This document shows, piece after piece, positions 25,581-33,706 of a DNA stretch of 64,000 nucleotides. The stretch is taken from NCBI GenBank assembly GCA_900478215.1, contig LS483478.1, positions 620,001 to 684,000 of the forward strand, given 5' to 3'. Position 1 is the first letter of the stretch. Each line of letters starts with the position of its first letter. Source of the stretch: Salmonella enterica subsp. houtenae serovar Houten. GTDB taxonomy: Bacteria; Pseudomonadota; Gammaproteobacteria; Enterobacterales; Enterobacteriaceae. Position numbers and translations under genes: made by a program. The notes under the pieces are model-generated. The model was not told the DNA's origin. It made no database searches and worked only from the letters and a program-made list of their open reading frames with translations.

Positions 25581-25604
25581 AACCGTCTGGATGTCTAAAC
25601 TAGC
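25581..25604 (-). promoter_or_regulatory. MetJ operator (tandem met boxes) upstream of metC
   Basis: Read on the metC strand, AGACATCC (25596-25589) and AGACGGTT (25588-25581) are contiguous 8-mers resembling the met box AGACGTCT, with a weaker third box adjacent (25597-25604). They lie 18-42 bp ahead of the metC start, as expected for repression by MetJ-S-adenosylmethionine. Confidence 0.7.
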
Positions 25605-25733
25605 ATGAATATAACAATCTGCACCCTGGCGACGTGTGATACAGATGAAAATTTTGCCAAAATAAAAACAGGTGACTTTTTTAATGCGTAAGCGCAAAGA
25701 AAAAGCATTAAAGGTGCGGCAGTATGTAAATAG

Positions 25734-25754
25734 TAATGAGAACGACTATCAATT
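25734..25754 (+). promoter_or_regulatory. Candidate Fur box upstream of exbB
   Basis: TAATGAGAACGACTATCAAT is a partial match to the Fur palindrome GATAATGATAATCATTATC. It lies 60-80 bp before the exbB start, and exbBD is Fur-controlled in relatives. Binding is inferred. Confidence 0.55.
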
Positions 25755-25813
25755 CGACGTCGTTTTGATATTATTATGCTCAGATTTTGTGATTTGCGTC
25801 CTGGAGATACAGA

Positions 25814-26548
25814 GTGGGTAATAATTTGATGCAGACGGATCTTTCCGTCTGGGGTATGTATCAGCACGCCGATATTGTCGTGAAGTGCGTGATGATTGGT
25901 CTGATTCTGGCGTCGGTCGTCACCTGGGCTATCTTCTTCAGTAAAAGCGTTGAATTTTTCACTCAAAAGCGCCGCCTAAAGCGTGAACAACTGCAATTAG
26001 CCGATGCGCGCTCCTTAGATCAGGCTTCCGACATTGCGGCAGGTTTCAGCGCAAAAAGCCTCAGCGCGCAGCTCATCAATGAAGCGCAGAATGAGCTGGA
26101 ACTCTCTCAGGGCAGCGAAGATAACGAAGGGATTAAAGAACGTACCGGCTTCCGACTGGAGCGTCGCGTCGCGGCGGCTGGCCGCTACATGGGACGAGGC
26201 AACGGTTATCTGGCGACGATCGGCGCCATTTCCCCCTTTGTCGGGTTGTTTGGCACCGTATGGGGCATTATGAATAGCTTCATCGGTATTGCGCAAACGC
26301 AGACCACCAATCTGGCGGTAGTTGCTCCTGGTATTGCGGAAGCGCTGCTGGCGACGGCGATTGGGCTGGTGGCCGCGATCCCGGCGGTCGTCATTTACAA
26401 CATCTTCGCACGTCAGATAGGCAGTTACAAAGCGACGCTGGGCGACGTAGCGGCGCAGGTATTGCTGCTGCAAAGCCGCGATCTCGATCTGAATGCGAGT
26501 ACCTGTGCGCAACCGGTACGCGCCGCGCAGAAATTACGGGTAGGGTAA
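25814..26548 (+). CDS. exbB: TonB-system energising protein ExbB
   Basis: 244-residue inner-membrane proton-channel subunit that, with ExbD, energises TonB for siderophore and B12 import. It has three transmembrane segments, at about 16-39, 128-155 and 165-198, with the conserved GLFGTVWGIMNSF stretch and the channel-lining TATAIGLVAAIPAVV-like segment (seen as LLATAIGLVAAIPAVV). It starts with GTG at 25814, the start conserved in E. coli. It is 6 bp upstream of exbD and divergent from metC. Confidence 0.96.
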   Translation: MGNNLMQTDLSVWGMYQHADIVVKCVMIGLILASVVTWAIFFSKSVEFFTQKRRLKREQLQLADARSLDQASDIAAGFSAKSLSAQLINEAQNELELSQGSEDNEGIKERTGFRLERRVAAAGRYMGRGNGYLATIGAISPFVGLFGTVWGIMNSFIGIAQTQTTNLAVVAPGIAEALLATAIGLVAAIPAVVIYNIFARQIGSYKATLGDVAAQVLLLQSRDLDLNASTCAQPVRAAQKLRVG

Positions 26549-26554
26549 TGCGTC

Positions 26555-26980
26555 ATGGCAATGCGTCTTAACGAGAACCTGGATGACAACGGTGAAATGC
26601 ATGAAATCAACGTGACGCCATTTATTGATGTCATGTTGGTTCTGCTGATTATCTTTATGGTGGCTGCGCCGCTGGCGACGGTGGACGTCAAGGTGAATCT
26701 GCCCGCTTCTACCAGTACGCCGCAGCCGCGCCCGGAAAAACCGGTTTATCTGTCGGTGAAAGCGGATAACACCATGTTTATCGGTAACGATCCGGTGACG
26801 GATGATACGATGATTGCCGAGCTAACGGCCCTGACGGAAGGGAAAAAGGATACTACGATTTTCTTCCGTGCGGATAAAACCGTAGATTATGAAACCCTGA
26901 TGAAAGTGATGGATATGTTGCATCAGGCGGGCTATCTCAAGATTGGTCTGGTCGGCGAAGAGACCGCGAAAGCGAAATAA
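26555..26980 (+). CDS. exbD: TonB-system energising protein ExbD
   Basis: 141-residue partner of ExbB. It has a short cytoplasmic N-terminus, a single membrane helix (about 23-43) carrying the essential protonatable Asp25 (NVTPFIDVMLVLL), and a periplasmic domain from about 44 to 141 that contacts TonB. SD and start lie 6 bp after exbB, so the two are co-transcribed and translated. A terminator follows at 27001-27034. Confidence 0.96.
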   Translation: MAMRLNENLDDNGEMHEINVTPFIDVMLVLLIIFMVAAPLATVDVKVNLPASTSTPQPRPEKPVYLSVKADNTMFIGNDPVTDDTMIAELTALTEGKKDTTIFFRADKTVDYETLMKVMDMLHQAGYLKIGLVGEETAKAK

Positions 26981-27000
26981 GTATTCTGCGGGCGCTGTAG

Positions 27001-27034
27001 GCCGGGTAAAGCGAAGTCGCTACCCGGCTTTTTT
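27001..27034 (+). terminator. Rho-independent terminator of exbBD, REP-like
   Basis: GCCGGGTA (27001-27008) and TACCCGGC (27021-27028) are followed by TTTTTT. The sequence also resembles a REP element. A second, longer inverted repeat, TAAGATGGCGC (27041-27051) with GCGCCATCTTA (27068-27078), lies between it and the convergent yghA. Confidence 0.85.
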
Positions 27035-27092
27035 ATTGCCTAAGATGGCGCTCTGCTTAACAGAATTGCGCCATCTTAATCTACTCCATTCG

Positions 27093-27977
27093 TTAGCCTA
27101 AATGTTCCCCGCCGCACACGCCGTGCACTTCTGCGGTAACGTAACTTGATTCCTGGCTTGCCAGATAGACATACACTGGCGCCAGCTCTGCTGGTTGACC
27201 GGCACGCTTCATTGGCGTCTGCTGGCCAAACTGCGGAATTTTATCCTGCGTTTGACCGCCGGAAATTTGCAGCGCTGTCCAGATAGGGCCAGGCGCGACA
27301 ATATTCACGCGAATTCCTTTTTCCGCCACCTGTTTCGCCAGGCCGCGGCTGTAATTGAGGATTGCCGCCTTGGTTGCCGCATAATCCAGTAGGTGCGGAC
27401 TGGGCTGATACGCCTGGATAGACGACGTCGTGATAATACTGGCGCCTTTTGGCAGCAGCGGAATCGCTTCCTGGGTTATCCAGAACAGGGCAAAAACGTT
27501 AACGGCGAAGGTTTGCTGAAATTGCTCGCTGGTCAGATCTTTTATCTCCGGGATTGCCGTCTGTTTACCGGCTACCAGCGCCAGAATGTCCAGCCCGCCC
27601 AGCGCCTCACGCGCCTTATGGACCAGCGAACGGGCGAAAGATTCGTCGCTAAGATCGCCTGGCAGTAACACCGCTTTACGGCCACACTCCTCAATCAGCG
27701 CTTTAACCTGCTGGGCGTCCTCTCCTTCCGCCGGTAGATAGTTGATCGCGACATCTGCGCCTTCACGCGCGTAAGCGATGGCGGCAGCGCGCCCAATCCC
27801 GGAGTCGCCCCCTGTCACCAGCGCCTTACGATCTTTAAGGCGACCACTGCCGACATAACTTTTTTCGCCGCAGTCAGGAACAGGCGTCATTTTCGCCTGG
27901 ACGCCGGGCGCCGGCTGTTTTTGCTTAGGATACTCGCCGGTGTAATACTGCGTGGTAGGGTCGTATAGATGAGACAT
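27093..27977 (-). CDS. yghA: Short-chain dehydrogenase/reductase YghA
   Basis: 294-residue NAD(P)-dependent oxidoreductase of the SDR family with an N-terminal extension typical of the YghA/YhdF subgroup (TTQYYTGEYPKQKQPAPG). The Rossmann motif TGGDSGIGRA begins near residue 55. The active-site Ser lies in TTSSIQAY and the Tyr-x-x-x-Lys pair in YAATK. The physiological substrate is not known. It is convergent with exbD. Start ATG 27977 is preceded on its strand by GGGAGAAGCTCA. Confidence 0.94.
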   Translation of the reverse strand: MSHLYDPTTQYYTGEYPKQKQPAPGVQAKMTPVPDCGEKSYVGSGRLKDRKALVTGGDSGIGRAAAIAYAREGADVAINYLPAEGEDAQQVKALIEECGRKAVLLPGDLSDESFARSLVHKAREALGGLDILALVAGKQTAIPEIKDLTSEQFQQTFAVNVFALFWITQEAIPLLPKGASIITTSSIQAYQPSPHLLDYAATKAAILNYSRGLAKQVAEKGIRVNIVAPGPIWTALQISGGQTQDKIPQFGQQTPMKRAGQPAELAPVYVYLASQESSYVTAEVHGVCGGEHLG

Positions 27978-28100
27978 TGAGCTTCTCCCTTCAGGTTGAA
28001 CACCCTTTAAGCGTAGACACTTTTACTACCGTAAGAGGGAGAATCAGAACGATCCTTATGCTTCGCCTGTATTTACAACAGAGTTAACTAGCCATGAAGG

Positions 28101-28505
28101 TTATTTTTCTTGCCGTGCGACGGTGGTGACGTTGCGCGTCCGGTAGTCGCCATCGGAAAGCTTACGCGTCAGACGTAAGGTTGCCGTCTCGCGAGCCAGC
28201 AGATGCTGCCAGTCACTTTCAAGACGAGACAACATTTTGTCTCGTAATTCAGGATGCTGCTCGATAATGGCATTGATGGTCGCGCCATAAATCTCCTCTT
28301 TGACCTGTAACGCATAAATCTCCCGTCGGTTTTGCCACTTCAGGCGCACCAACGCCGCCGGTATGGATACCACCTCCTGCGTTACCTTTTCCAGGGTGGC
28401 ATTTTTACTGGCGATTAGCGCTGCAAGATTTTGCTTTAAGATAAATTCATCGCTTTTATGGTTATCTAAAGCCAAATAAACGTTATTATCTTCAACCTCT
28501 TTCAT
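28101..28505 (-). CDS. Uncharacterised small protein, distal gene of a pair
   Basis: 134 residues, not recognised. It is hydrophilic, with no signal peptide or membrane segment, helical in character and rich in Glu, Lys, Ala and Leu. A basic tail contains LRLTRKLSDGDYRTRNV. It overlaps the 3' end of the upstream ORF (28492-28902) by 14 bp, so the two are translationally linked and probably functionally paired. A promoter for both would lie above 28902. No catalytic motif is seen. The gene begins just outside the conserved yghA block and may be Salmonella-specific. Confidence 0.7.
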   Translation of the reverse strand: MKEVEDNNVYLALDNHKSDEFILKQNLAALIASKNATLEKVTQEVVSIPAALVRLKWQNRREIYALQVKEEIYGATINAIIEQHPELRDKMLSRLESDWQHLLARETATLRLTRKLSDGDYRTRNVTTVARQEK

Positions 28506-28902
28506 CTTTATCTTCCAGGGAATAAAATAGCGGCGTATTGGTTTCGCGAGTGATTAAATTAAGCCAAATGGCATTGCCTTTTTCATTTATCATTGCGGTT
28601 TTATCCGCCAGTATTTTACTTAGCGTTTGGGCATCAATATCGCCTTCAGCCTGTAGTTCGTTTATAAGACGGGCAAACGTTTCAATTTTAGCCACACAAT
28701 ACAGACGTTCTTTAATATGACGGTCGCGTTCTTCAAATAATACGTTTCTGGGTTGCCCGGCAGCGTTAGCGCTAATTAAAATATCGGGCTCGTAATCGCT
28801 GAGTTTTGTCTTTCCCTGAGGCAAATTTTTACTGTTTTCTGTGGCTTCAGGGGGCGGCGATAACAGGCGGAAATGAGAGGAAACCAGATGCTCAGGAAGC
28901 AT
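28492..28902 (-). CDS. Uncharacterised small protein, proximal gene of a pair
   Basis: 136 residues, not recognised. It is soluble, with a Pro/Ser-rich first 35 residues and a helical middle containing LFEERDRHIKERLYCVAKIETFARLIN-type charged sequence (residues about 55-81). It overlaps the following ORF by 14 bp. Base composition is more A/T-rich than the flanking housekeeping genes, consistent with an accessory origin. It is divergent from the membrane-anchored ORF at 29006 across a ~100-bp A/T-rich spacer. Confidence 0.7.
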   Translation of the reverse strand: MLPEHLVSSHFRLLSPPPEATENSKNLPQGKTKLSDYEPDILISANAAGQPRNVLFEERDRHIKERLYCVAKIETFARLINELQAEGDIDAQTLSKILADKTAMINEKGNAIWLNLITRETNTPLFYSLEDKDERG

Positions 28903-29005
28903 GACTAAATACCCTTTACGAACGGCGGCATACTATTTTTAATAGTGTAGGTTTCGTTGACAATAACATGGTGTAATTTTAAAATCAAAAAAAATGGAGC
29001 CTGCT

Positions 29006-29509
29006 ATGAACAGTATTTTTTATTCTGTTATAATATTGCTATTACTGACTGGCGCGATACTCTACCTGAGGTGGGAGGTTAATAAAAAACGTCCTGGTGG
29101 AAAAGCCGTAAATTTAAATCAAACTGAGCCCATGACAAAGGAAGAGGGTGAAGATCATTTTTCAGTATTAATGAATTCGATAACGCCGGTATGGTACTGG
29201 CGCGTTAACCATGAATATATCGATTTCCTTCATGCAACGATAAAACGAATGACAATGACTGAGTTGAATGAAACGCCTGGATTATTTGACGCACAACGCC
29301 GTTGCAGCGACCTTAACTCTGCCGTCTATAAGTATTACGACAATATTAAGAAGCGTTGTCTGAACGGTGAAAAAGTGCCGTATTCGGATTTGGACGTCCT
29401 TAATTTACGTCAGTGCTTTCGGGAGTTCAGTCTTGAAGCCTACCCGGCGTTGGTCGCGCTGGTATGGCCTGAATATCAGCGTCCGCAGGTTAAACCGGAT
29501 GAGATTTAA
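29006..29509 (+). CDS. Uncharacterised membrane-anchored protein
   Basis: 167 residues, not recognised. It has an N-terminal hydrophobic helix (about residues 4-22: FYSVIILLLLTGAILYL) followed by Arg-Trp-Glu-Val-Asn-Lys-Lys, predicting a single anchor, then a ~140-residue soluble domain with Trp and Tyr residues (ITPVWYWRVNHEYIDFLHAT). An ATG at 28994 is in frame, but GGAG at 28996-28999 sits 6 bases before ATG 29006, so I take the latter. It lies 70 bp upstream of yqhA in the same direction. Function unknown. Confidence 0.72.
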   Translation: MNSIFYSVIILLLLTGAILYLRWEVNKKRPGGKAVNLNQTEPMTKEEGEDHFSVLMNSITPVWYWRVNHEYIDFLHATIKRMTMTELNETPGLFDAQRRCSDLNSAVYKYYDNIKKRCLNGEKVPYSDLDVLNLRQCFREFSLEAYPALVALVWPEYQRPQVKPDEI

Positions 29510-29579
29510 CTGACATGTTGATCTGATGTTGCATGGTTGAGATATACTGTTGCTGGTTTTAGTTACCTGACAGGTCCCT

Positions 29580-30074
29580 ATGGAACGCTTTCTTGAAAAT
29601 GTAATGTATGCGTCTCGCTGGCTGCTCGCGCCGGTGTATTTTGGCCTCTCTTTGGCGCTGATCGCGTTAGCGCTAAAATTTTTCCAGGAAATTCTACACG
29701 TTTTGCCGAACGTTTTTGCCCTGGCGGAGGCCGATCTGATCCTGGTGCTGTTATCGCTGGTTGATATGACGCTGGTCGGCGGGTTGCTGGTAATGGTCAT
29801 GTTCTCGGGGTATGAAAACTTTGTCTCTCAGTTGGATATTTCTGCGGGCAAGGAGAAGCTTAACTGGCTGGGGAAAATGGATGCGACTTCGCTAAAAAAT
29901 AAGGTGGCGGCATCGATAGTCGCTATCTCTTCCATTCACCTGTTACGCGTGTTCATGGATGCGAAAAACGTTCCAGATAACAAATTAATGTGGTATGTCA
30001 TCATCCATCTGACCTTTGTTCTGTCGGCGTTCGTGATGGGCTATCTTGACAGATTGACGCGGCATAACCATTGA
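29580..30074 (+). CDS. yqhA: UPF0114 family membrane protein YqhA
   Basis: 164-residue inner-membrane protein of the YqhA/UPF0114 family with four predicted membrane segments, at about 13-36, 50-75, 103-122 and 135-153. The sequence matches E. coli YqhA throughout ([21 protein letters not shown]). The role is not established. It starts at ATG 29580 after ACAGGTCCCT. A small CCGCCG/CGGCGG hairpin (30076-30091) follows the stop, without a T-run. Confidence 0.92.
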
Positions 30075-30380
30075 TCCGCCGTCAACGGCGGGGCAGTCGG
30101 GCAAAGGACGCTGAGCCCGGCTGTAAAACAGCGCTTCTTTAACGGCGGATAACCGCCTCCCTGCTGCCTTGCGCAATATTTTTACTACATTCATTCATTT
30201 ACTAGGTAATAATACTGAACGATTTTCTCTGCGTTCACAGATATATAACAACTGCGTGTACGTAAACGGCGATAACTGTAAAAAAATGGAGAATGCATTA
30301 TATATTCTCCGCGCCTTGCCGATAACGAGAGTGCGTCGTCGTCTGATGACTAATCTCTTATATTCAGCAAGGAAATTCAT
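30075..30380 (+). promoter_or_regulatory. yqhA-mcpB spacer with sigma-28 type promoter
   Basis: 306 bp with no gene. GCCGATAA at 30318-30325 is an exact match to the -10 element of flagellar (FliA) promoters, with a 5/8 match to the TAAAGTTT -35 element at 30299-30306, 11 bp upstream. A hairpin GGAGAAT/ATTCTCC surrounds 30288-30311. Class 3 flagellar expression of the downstream chemoreceptor is expected. Confidence 0.65.
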
Positions 30381-32024
30381 ATGCGTTTGCTGCAAAACTT
30401 TACTATTCGTATGGTCATGCTGACGATACTGGGGCTTTTTTGTCTACTCTGGTCGGGGGTGGGTTTATACAGCGTCCATGCTTTATCCGAAGTTTCGGAA
30501 GGAAATGATATTGACCGACATCTTGTGCGGCAAATGACTGTATTAAGCCAGGGCAACGATCAATATTTTCGCTTTGTTACCCGCCTTAGCCGCGCGATGG
30601 ATGTAAAAATCGGCGGTGGCACGCCCGATTTTGCGCCCGCCCGGCAGTCGCTCGAGAATATGCGTCAGAAGCTGGAGGAGATGAAAACGCTGTCGCCAGG
30701 ACCTATGAATCCTGATATCTCAAGGGCGGTGTTGTCCAACTGGCAGGCCTTGCTGGAGAAAGGCGTTATTCCTCAAATGCAACTGGCGCAGCAAGGATCG
30801 CCGACCGCCTGGAGCGAACATGCCAGTACGGTCACGCCCGCACTCAGCCGCGCGTTTGGCGCCAGCGCGGAACGGTTTAATCATGAAGCTGGCGCCATGC
30901 TGGATAACACCCGCGTGATGGTCGATGGTAAAACCTATACCATCCGCATCCTGCTTATCACGGCGGTGATTCTGGGCATAGCCATCCTGATTTTTACCGA
31001 TCGCTATCTGGTTGCAATGATGGTGAAACCGCTGGAGCGCATCCGTCAGCAATTTCAGCGCATCGCGCAAGGCGATCTTAGCCAGCCGATTGAAACGTTG
31101 GGGCGTAACTGCGTAGGCCGGTTGGTACCGTTACTGCGCGCGATGCAGGACAGTTTACGCGAAGCCGTGAGTACGATTCGCGCCGGAAGCGACAATATCT
31201 GGCGCGGCGCGACGGAAATTTCTACCGGCAATAATGATCTCTCCTCCCGAACGGAAGAACAGGCCGCCGCGCTGGAAGAGACTGCCGCCAGCATGGAACA
31301 GCTTACCGCCACGGTGAAACTGAATGCCGACCACGCCCGCCAGGCCAGTCAGCTTGCGGATGCCGCCTCGCTAACGGCAGGAAAAGGCGGTGAACTGGTT
31401 TCCGATGTGGTAGAAACGATGGACGGTATTTCCGCCAGTTCGCAGCAGATCGCCGAAATTACTACGGTGATTAATAGCATTGCTTTCCAGACCAATATTC
31501 TGGCCTTGAACGCAGCGGTAGAAGCGGCCAGAGCGGGCGAGCAGGGACGCGGCTTCGCGGTGGTCGCCGGTGAGGTACGTAACCTGGCCAGCCGCAGCGC
31601 GGGGGCGGCGAAAGAAATTGAAGCCTTAATTGGCGAATCGGTACGCCGCGTAGCGCAGGGCGCGCAGCTGGTCAAAGAGACCGGAGCGACGATGGACGCT
31701 ATCCTGCGCGGCGTCACGGAAGTAACGACGATTATGAAACAGATCGCATCCGCCTCCGAAGAGCAAAGTAAAGGTATCTCTCAGGTGGGTGTGGCGATCA
31801 CGCAAATGGATAGCGTTACGCAACAAAATGCCGCGCTGGTTGAGCAGGTTTCCGCGGCGGCGGCGGCGCTGGAGCGGCAGACGGAGGATTTGCAACGCTC
31901 CGTACAGCAGTTCCGGCTTTCCGCTAGTGAGCCGCAACAGCGCGCAACGGCGAGAACGGCGCCTGGCGTTCAGAGAATGGCGTCGGTTCCCGCACAGTCT
32001 ACTGATGAATGGGTTGCTTTCTGA
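30381..32024 (+). CDS. mcpB: Methyl-accepting chemotaxis protein McpB
   Basis: 547-residue transmembrane chemoreceptor. TM1 is at about 11-34, a periplasmic four-helix-bundle-type ligand domain at 35-185, and TM2 at about 186-210. HAMP starts at RYLVAMMVKPLERI, and a long cytoplasmic coiled coil follows. Methylation-helix segment EEQAAALEETAASMEQ and the hairpin tip IAFQTNILALNAAVEAARAGE are present. The C-terminus Glu-Trp-Val-Ala-Phe resembles the xWxxF tether for CheR/CheB. Context between yqhA and yghW matches Salmonella mcpB (name from memory). The ligand is not evident; McpB and McpC have been linked to cystine repulsion. Confidence 0.88.
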   Translation: MRLLQNFTIRMVMLTILGLFCLLWSGVGLYSVHALSEVSEGNDIDRHLVRQMTVLSQGNDQYFRFVTRLSRAMDVKIGGGTPDFAPARQSLENMRQKLEEMKTLSPGPMNPDISRAVLSNWQALLEKGVIPQMQLAQQGSPTAWSEHASTVTPALSRAFGASAERFNHEAGAMLDNTRVMVDGKTYTIRILLITAVILGIAILIFTDRYLVAMMVKPLERIRQQFQRIAQGDLSQPIETLGRNCVGRLVPLLRAMQDSLREAVSTIRAGSDNIWRGATEISTGNNDLSSRTEEQAAALEETAASMEQLTATVKLNADHARQASQLADAASLTAGKGGELVSDVVETMDGISASSQQIAEITTVINSIAFQTNILALNAAVEAARAGEQGRGFAVVAGEVRNLASRSAGAAKEIEALIGESVRRVAQGAQLVKETGATMDAILRGVTEVTTIMKQIASASEEQSKGISQVGVAITQMDSVTQQNAALVEQVSAAAAALERQTEDLQRSVQQFRLSASEPQQRATARTAPGVQRMASVPAQSTDEWVAF

Positions 32025-32067
32025 TATGAGGCAAAAAAGCGCGTAATGCGCTGGCCTTCATTTAATC

Positions 32068-32097
32068 AGTCGCTATATAATTTATTATATAGCGACT
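32068..32097. promoter_or_regulatory. ModE-like operator upstream of yghW and hyb
   Basis: Perfect 13-bp inverted repeat: AGTCGCTATATAA (32068-32080) and its complement at 32085-32097. Within it TCGCTATATA-N6-TATATAGCGA (32070-32095) fits the proteobacterial ModE consensus ATCGNTATATA-N6-TATATANCGAT except for the outermost base. A TATAAT (32076-32081) lies inside, so binding should block a promoter for yghW. Confidence 0.7.
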
Positions 32098-32108
32098 GTG
32101 GAGGTCAG

Positions 32109-32396
32109 ATGAATAATCATTTTGGGAAAGGACTAATGGCCGGATTGAACGCGCCATATGCATATAGCGCGCATCATGCGGTGAATTTCTGTTCTGAGTA
32201 TAAACGTGGCTTTGTATTAGGTTTTACGCACCGTATGTTCGAAAAGACCGGCGATCGTCAACTTAGCGCGTGGGAGGCCGGAATTCTGACGCGTCGCTAT
32301 GGTCTGGATAAAGAGATGGTGATGGATTTCTTTAAAGAGAATCATTCCGGGATGGCGGTTCGCTTCTTTATGGCCGGTTATCGACTCGAAGGTTGA
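32109..32396 (+). CDS. yghW: DUF2623 family protein YghW
   Basis: 95 residues, matching E. coli YghW in length and sequence (MNNHFGKGLMAGL at the N-terminus, GDRQLSAWEAGILTRRYGLDK near residue 52). It is a soluble protein of unknown function found just upstream of hybO in both genera. The frame is open to 32046, but GGAGG at 32100-32104 and homology place the start at ATG 32109, directly after a ModE-like palindrome. A 189-bp gap to hybO could hold the anaerobic hyb promoter. Confidence 0.9.
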   Translation: MNNHFGKGLMAGLNAPYAYSAHHAVNFCSEYKRGFVLGFTHRMFEKTGDRQLSAWEAGILTRRYGLDKEMVMDFFKENHSGMAVRFFMAGYRLEG

Positions 32397-32585
32397 TCCA
32401 ACAGGGGTATTATCCTGCTTTAATTAATTACACTATCGCCTCTTCCCTTCGTTTTACTGTTCCGTCGAAGTATTATGGCGCGCATAACCATAAAAAAAGT
32501 GTGGTAAATGGCGCACCGATCGCAATAACTTCTTCGCGAACAGTGCAAAATAAAAGCCAGGTCTTCGTAACGGAATAACTATAAA

Positions 32586-33704
32586 ATGACTGGAGATAAT
32601 ACTCTCATCACTTCTCACGGCATTAACCGTCGTGATTTCATGAAGCTTTGTGCAGCACTGGCCGCTACTATGGGGCTCAGTAGCAAAGCCGCCGCAGAAA
32701 TGGCAGAGTCGGTATCCAATCCACAGCGTCCGCCCGTTATCTGGATTGGCGCTCAGGAGTGTACCGGCTGTACCGAATCACTGCTTCGTGCTACACACCC
32801 AACCGTTGAAAACCTCGTTCTGGAGACCATCTCTCTGGAATACCACGAGGTACTTTCCGCCGCGTTCGGCCACCAGGTCGAAGAAAACAAACATAACGCT
32901 CTGGAAAAGTATAAAGGGCAATATGTTCTGGTGGTGGATGGTTCTATCCCATTAAAAGATAACGGTATCTACTGCATGGTTGCCGGCGAGCCGATCGTGG
33001 ATCACATCCGCAAAGCCGCCGACGGCGCAGCCGCGATTATCGCTATCGGTTCCTGCTCGGCATGGGGCGGCGTTGCTGCGGCTGGCGTAAACCCAACCGG
33101 CGCTGTCAGCCTGCAGGAAGTTTTACCGGGCAAAACGGTTATCAATATTCCAGGTTGTCCGCCAAACCCGCATAACTTCCTGGCGACCGTCGCGCATATC
33201 ATCACTTACGGCACGCCGCCGAAGCTGGATGCGAAAAATCGTCCAACCTTTGCCTATGGCCGTCTGATCCATGAGCATTGCGAACGTCGTCCACACTTCG
33301 ACGCCGGCCGTTTTGCCAAAGAATTTGGCGACGAAGGCCACCGTCAGGGCTGGTGTCTCTACCATCTTGGCTGTAAAGGGCCGGAAACCTGGGGCAACTG
33401 TTCTACGTTACAGTTTTGTGACGTTGGCGGCGTCTGGCCAGTGGCGATCGGTCATCCTTGCTATGGCTGTAACGAAGAAGGTATCGGGTTCCATAAGGGC
33501 ATTCACCAGCTTGCTCATGTCGAAAACCAAACTCCGCGTTCAGAGAAACCTGACGTCAATATGAAAGAAGGCGGCAATATCTCTGCGGGCGCTGTCGGTC
33601 TGCTTGGCGGCGTAGTAGGTCTGGTTGCCGGCGTTAGCGTGATGGCGGTACGTGAACTGGGGCGTCAGCAAAAGAAAGATAACGCTGACTCACGGGGAGA
33701 ATAA
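32586..33704 (+). CDS. hybO: Hydrogenase-2 small subunit
   Basis: 372-residue Fe-S subunit of the membrane-bound [NiFe] hydrogenase-2, which oxidises H2 during anaerobic respiration and passes electrons through HybA/HybB to quinone. A Tat signal (Asn-Arg-Arg-Asp-Phe-Met-Lys, about 14-20) directs export of the folded HybO-HybC pair. The proximal cluster starts at ECTGC and further Cys ligands lie in GCPPNPHNF, CKGPETWGNC and HPCYGCNE. A C-terminal hydrophobic anchor covers about 330-352 (GAVGLLGGVVGLVAGVSVMA). First gene of the eight-gene hyb operon. Confidence 0.97.
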   Translation: MTGDNTLITSHGINRRDFMKLCAALAATMGLSSKAAAEMAESVSNPQRPPVIWIGAQECTGCTESLLRATHPTVENLVLETISLEYHEVLSAAFGHQVEENKHNALEKYKGQYVLVVDGSIPLKDNGIYCMVAGEPIVDHIRKAADGAAAIIAIGSCSAWGGVAAAGVNPTGAVSLQEVLPGKTVINIPGCPPNPHNFLATVAHIITYGTPPKLDAKNRPTFAYGRLIHEHCERRPHFDAGRFAKEFGDEGHRQGWCLYHLGCKGPETWGNCSTLQFCDVGGVWPVAIGHPCYGCNEEGIGFHKGIHQLAHVENQTPRSEKPDVNMKEGGNISAGAVGLLGGVVGLVAGVSVMAVRELGRQQKKDNADSRGE

Positions 33705-33706
33705 CC

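Noticed and set aside
28101..28902. Overlapping small gene pair as a toxin-antitoxin system
   Set aside because: Neither product shows a toxin fold or DNA-binding antitoxin motif and both are larger than typical; overlap alone is not enough.
32068..32097. Palindrome downstream of mcpB as a transcription terminator
   Set aside because: The stem is A/T-rich and has no T-run; its sequence and spacing fit a ModE operator better.
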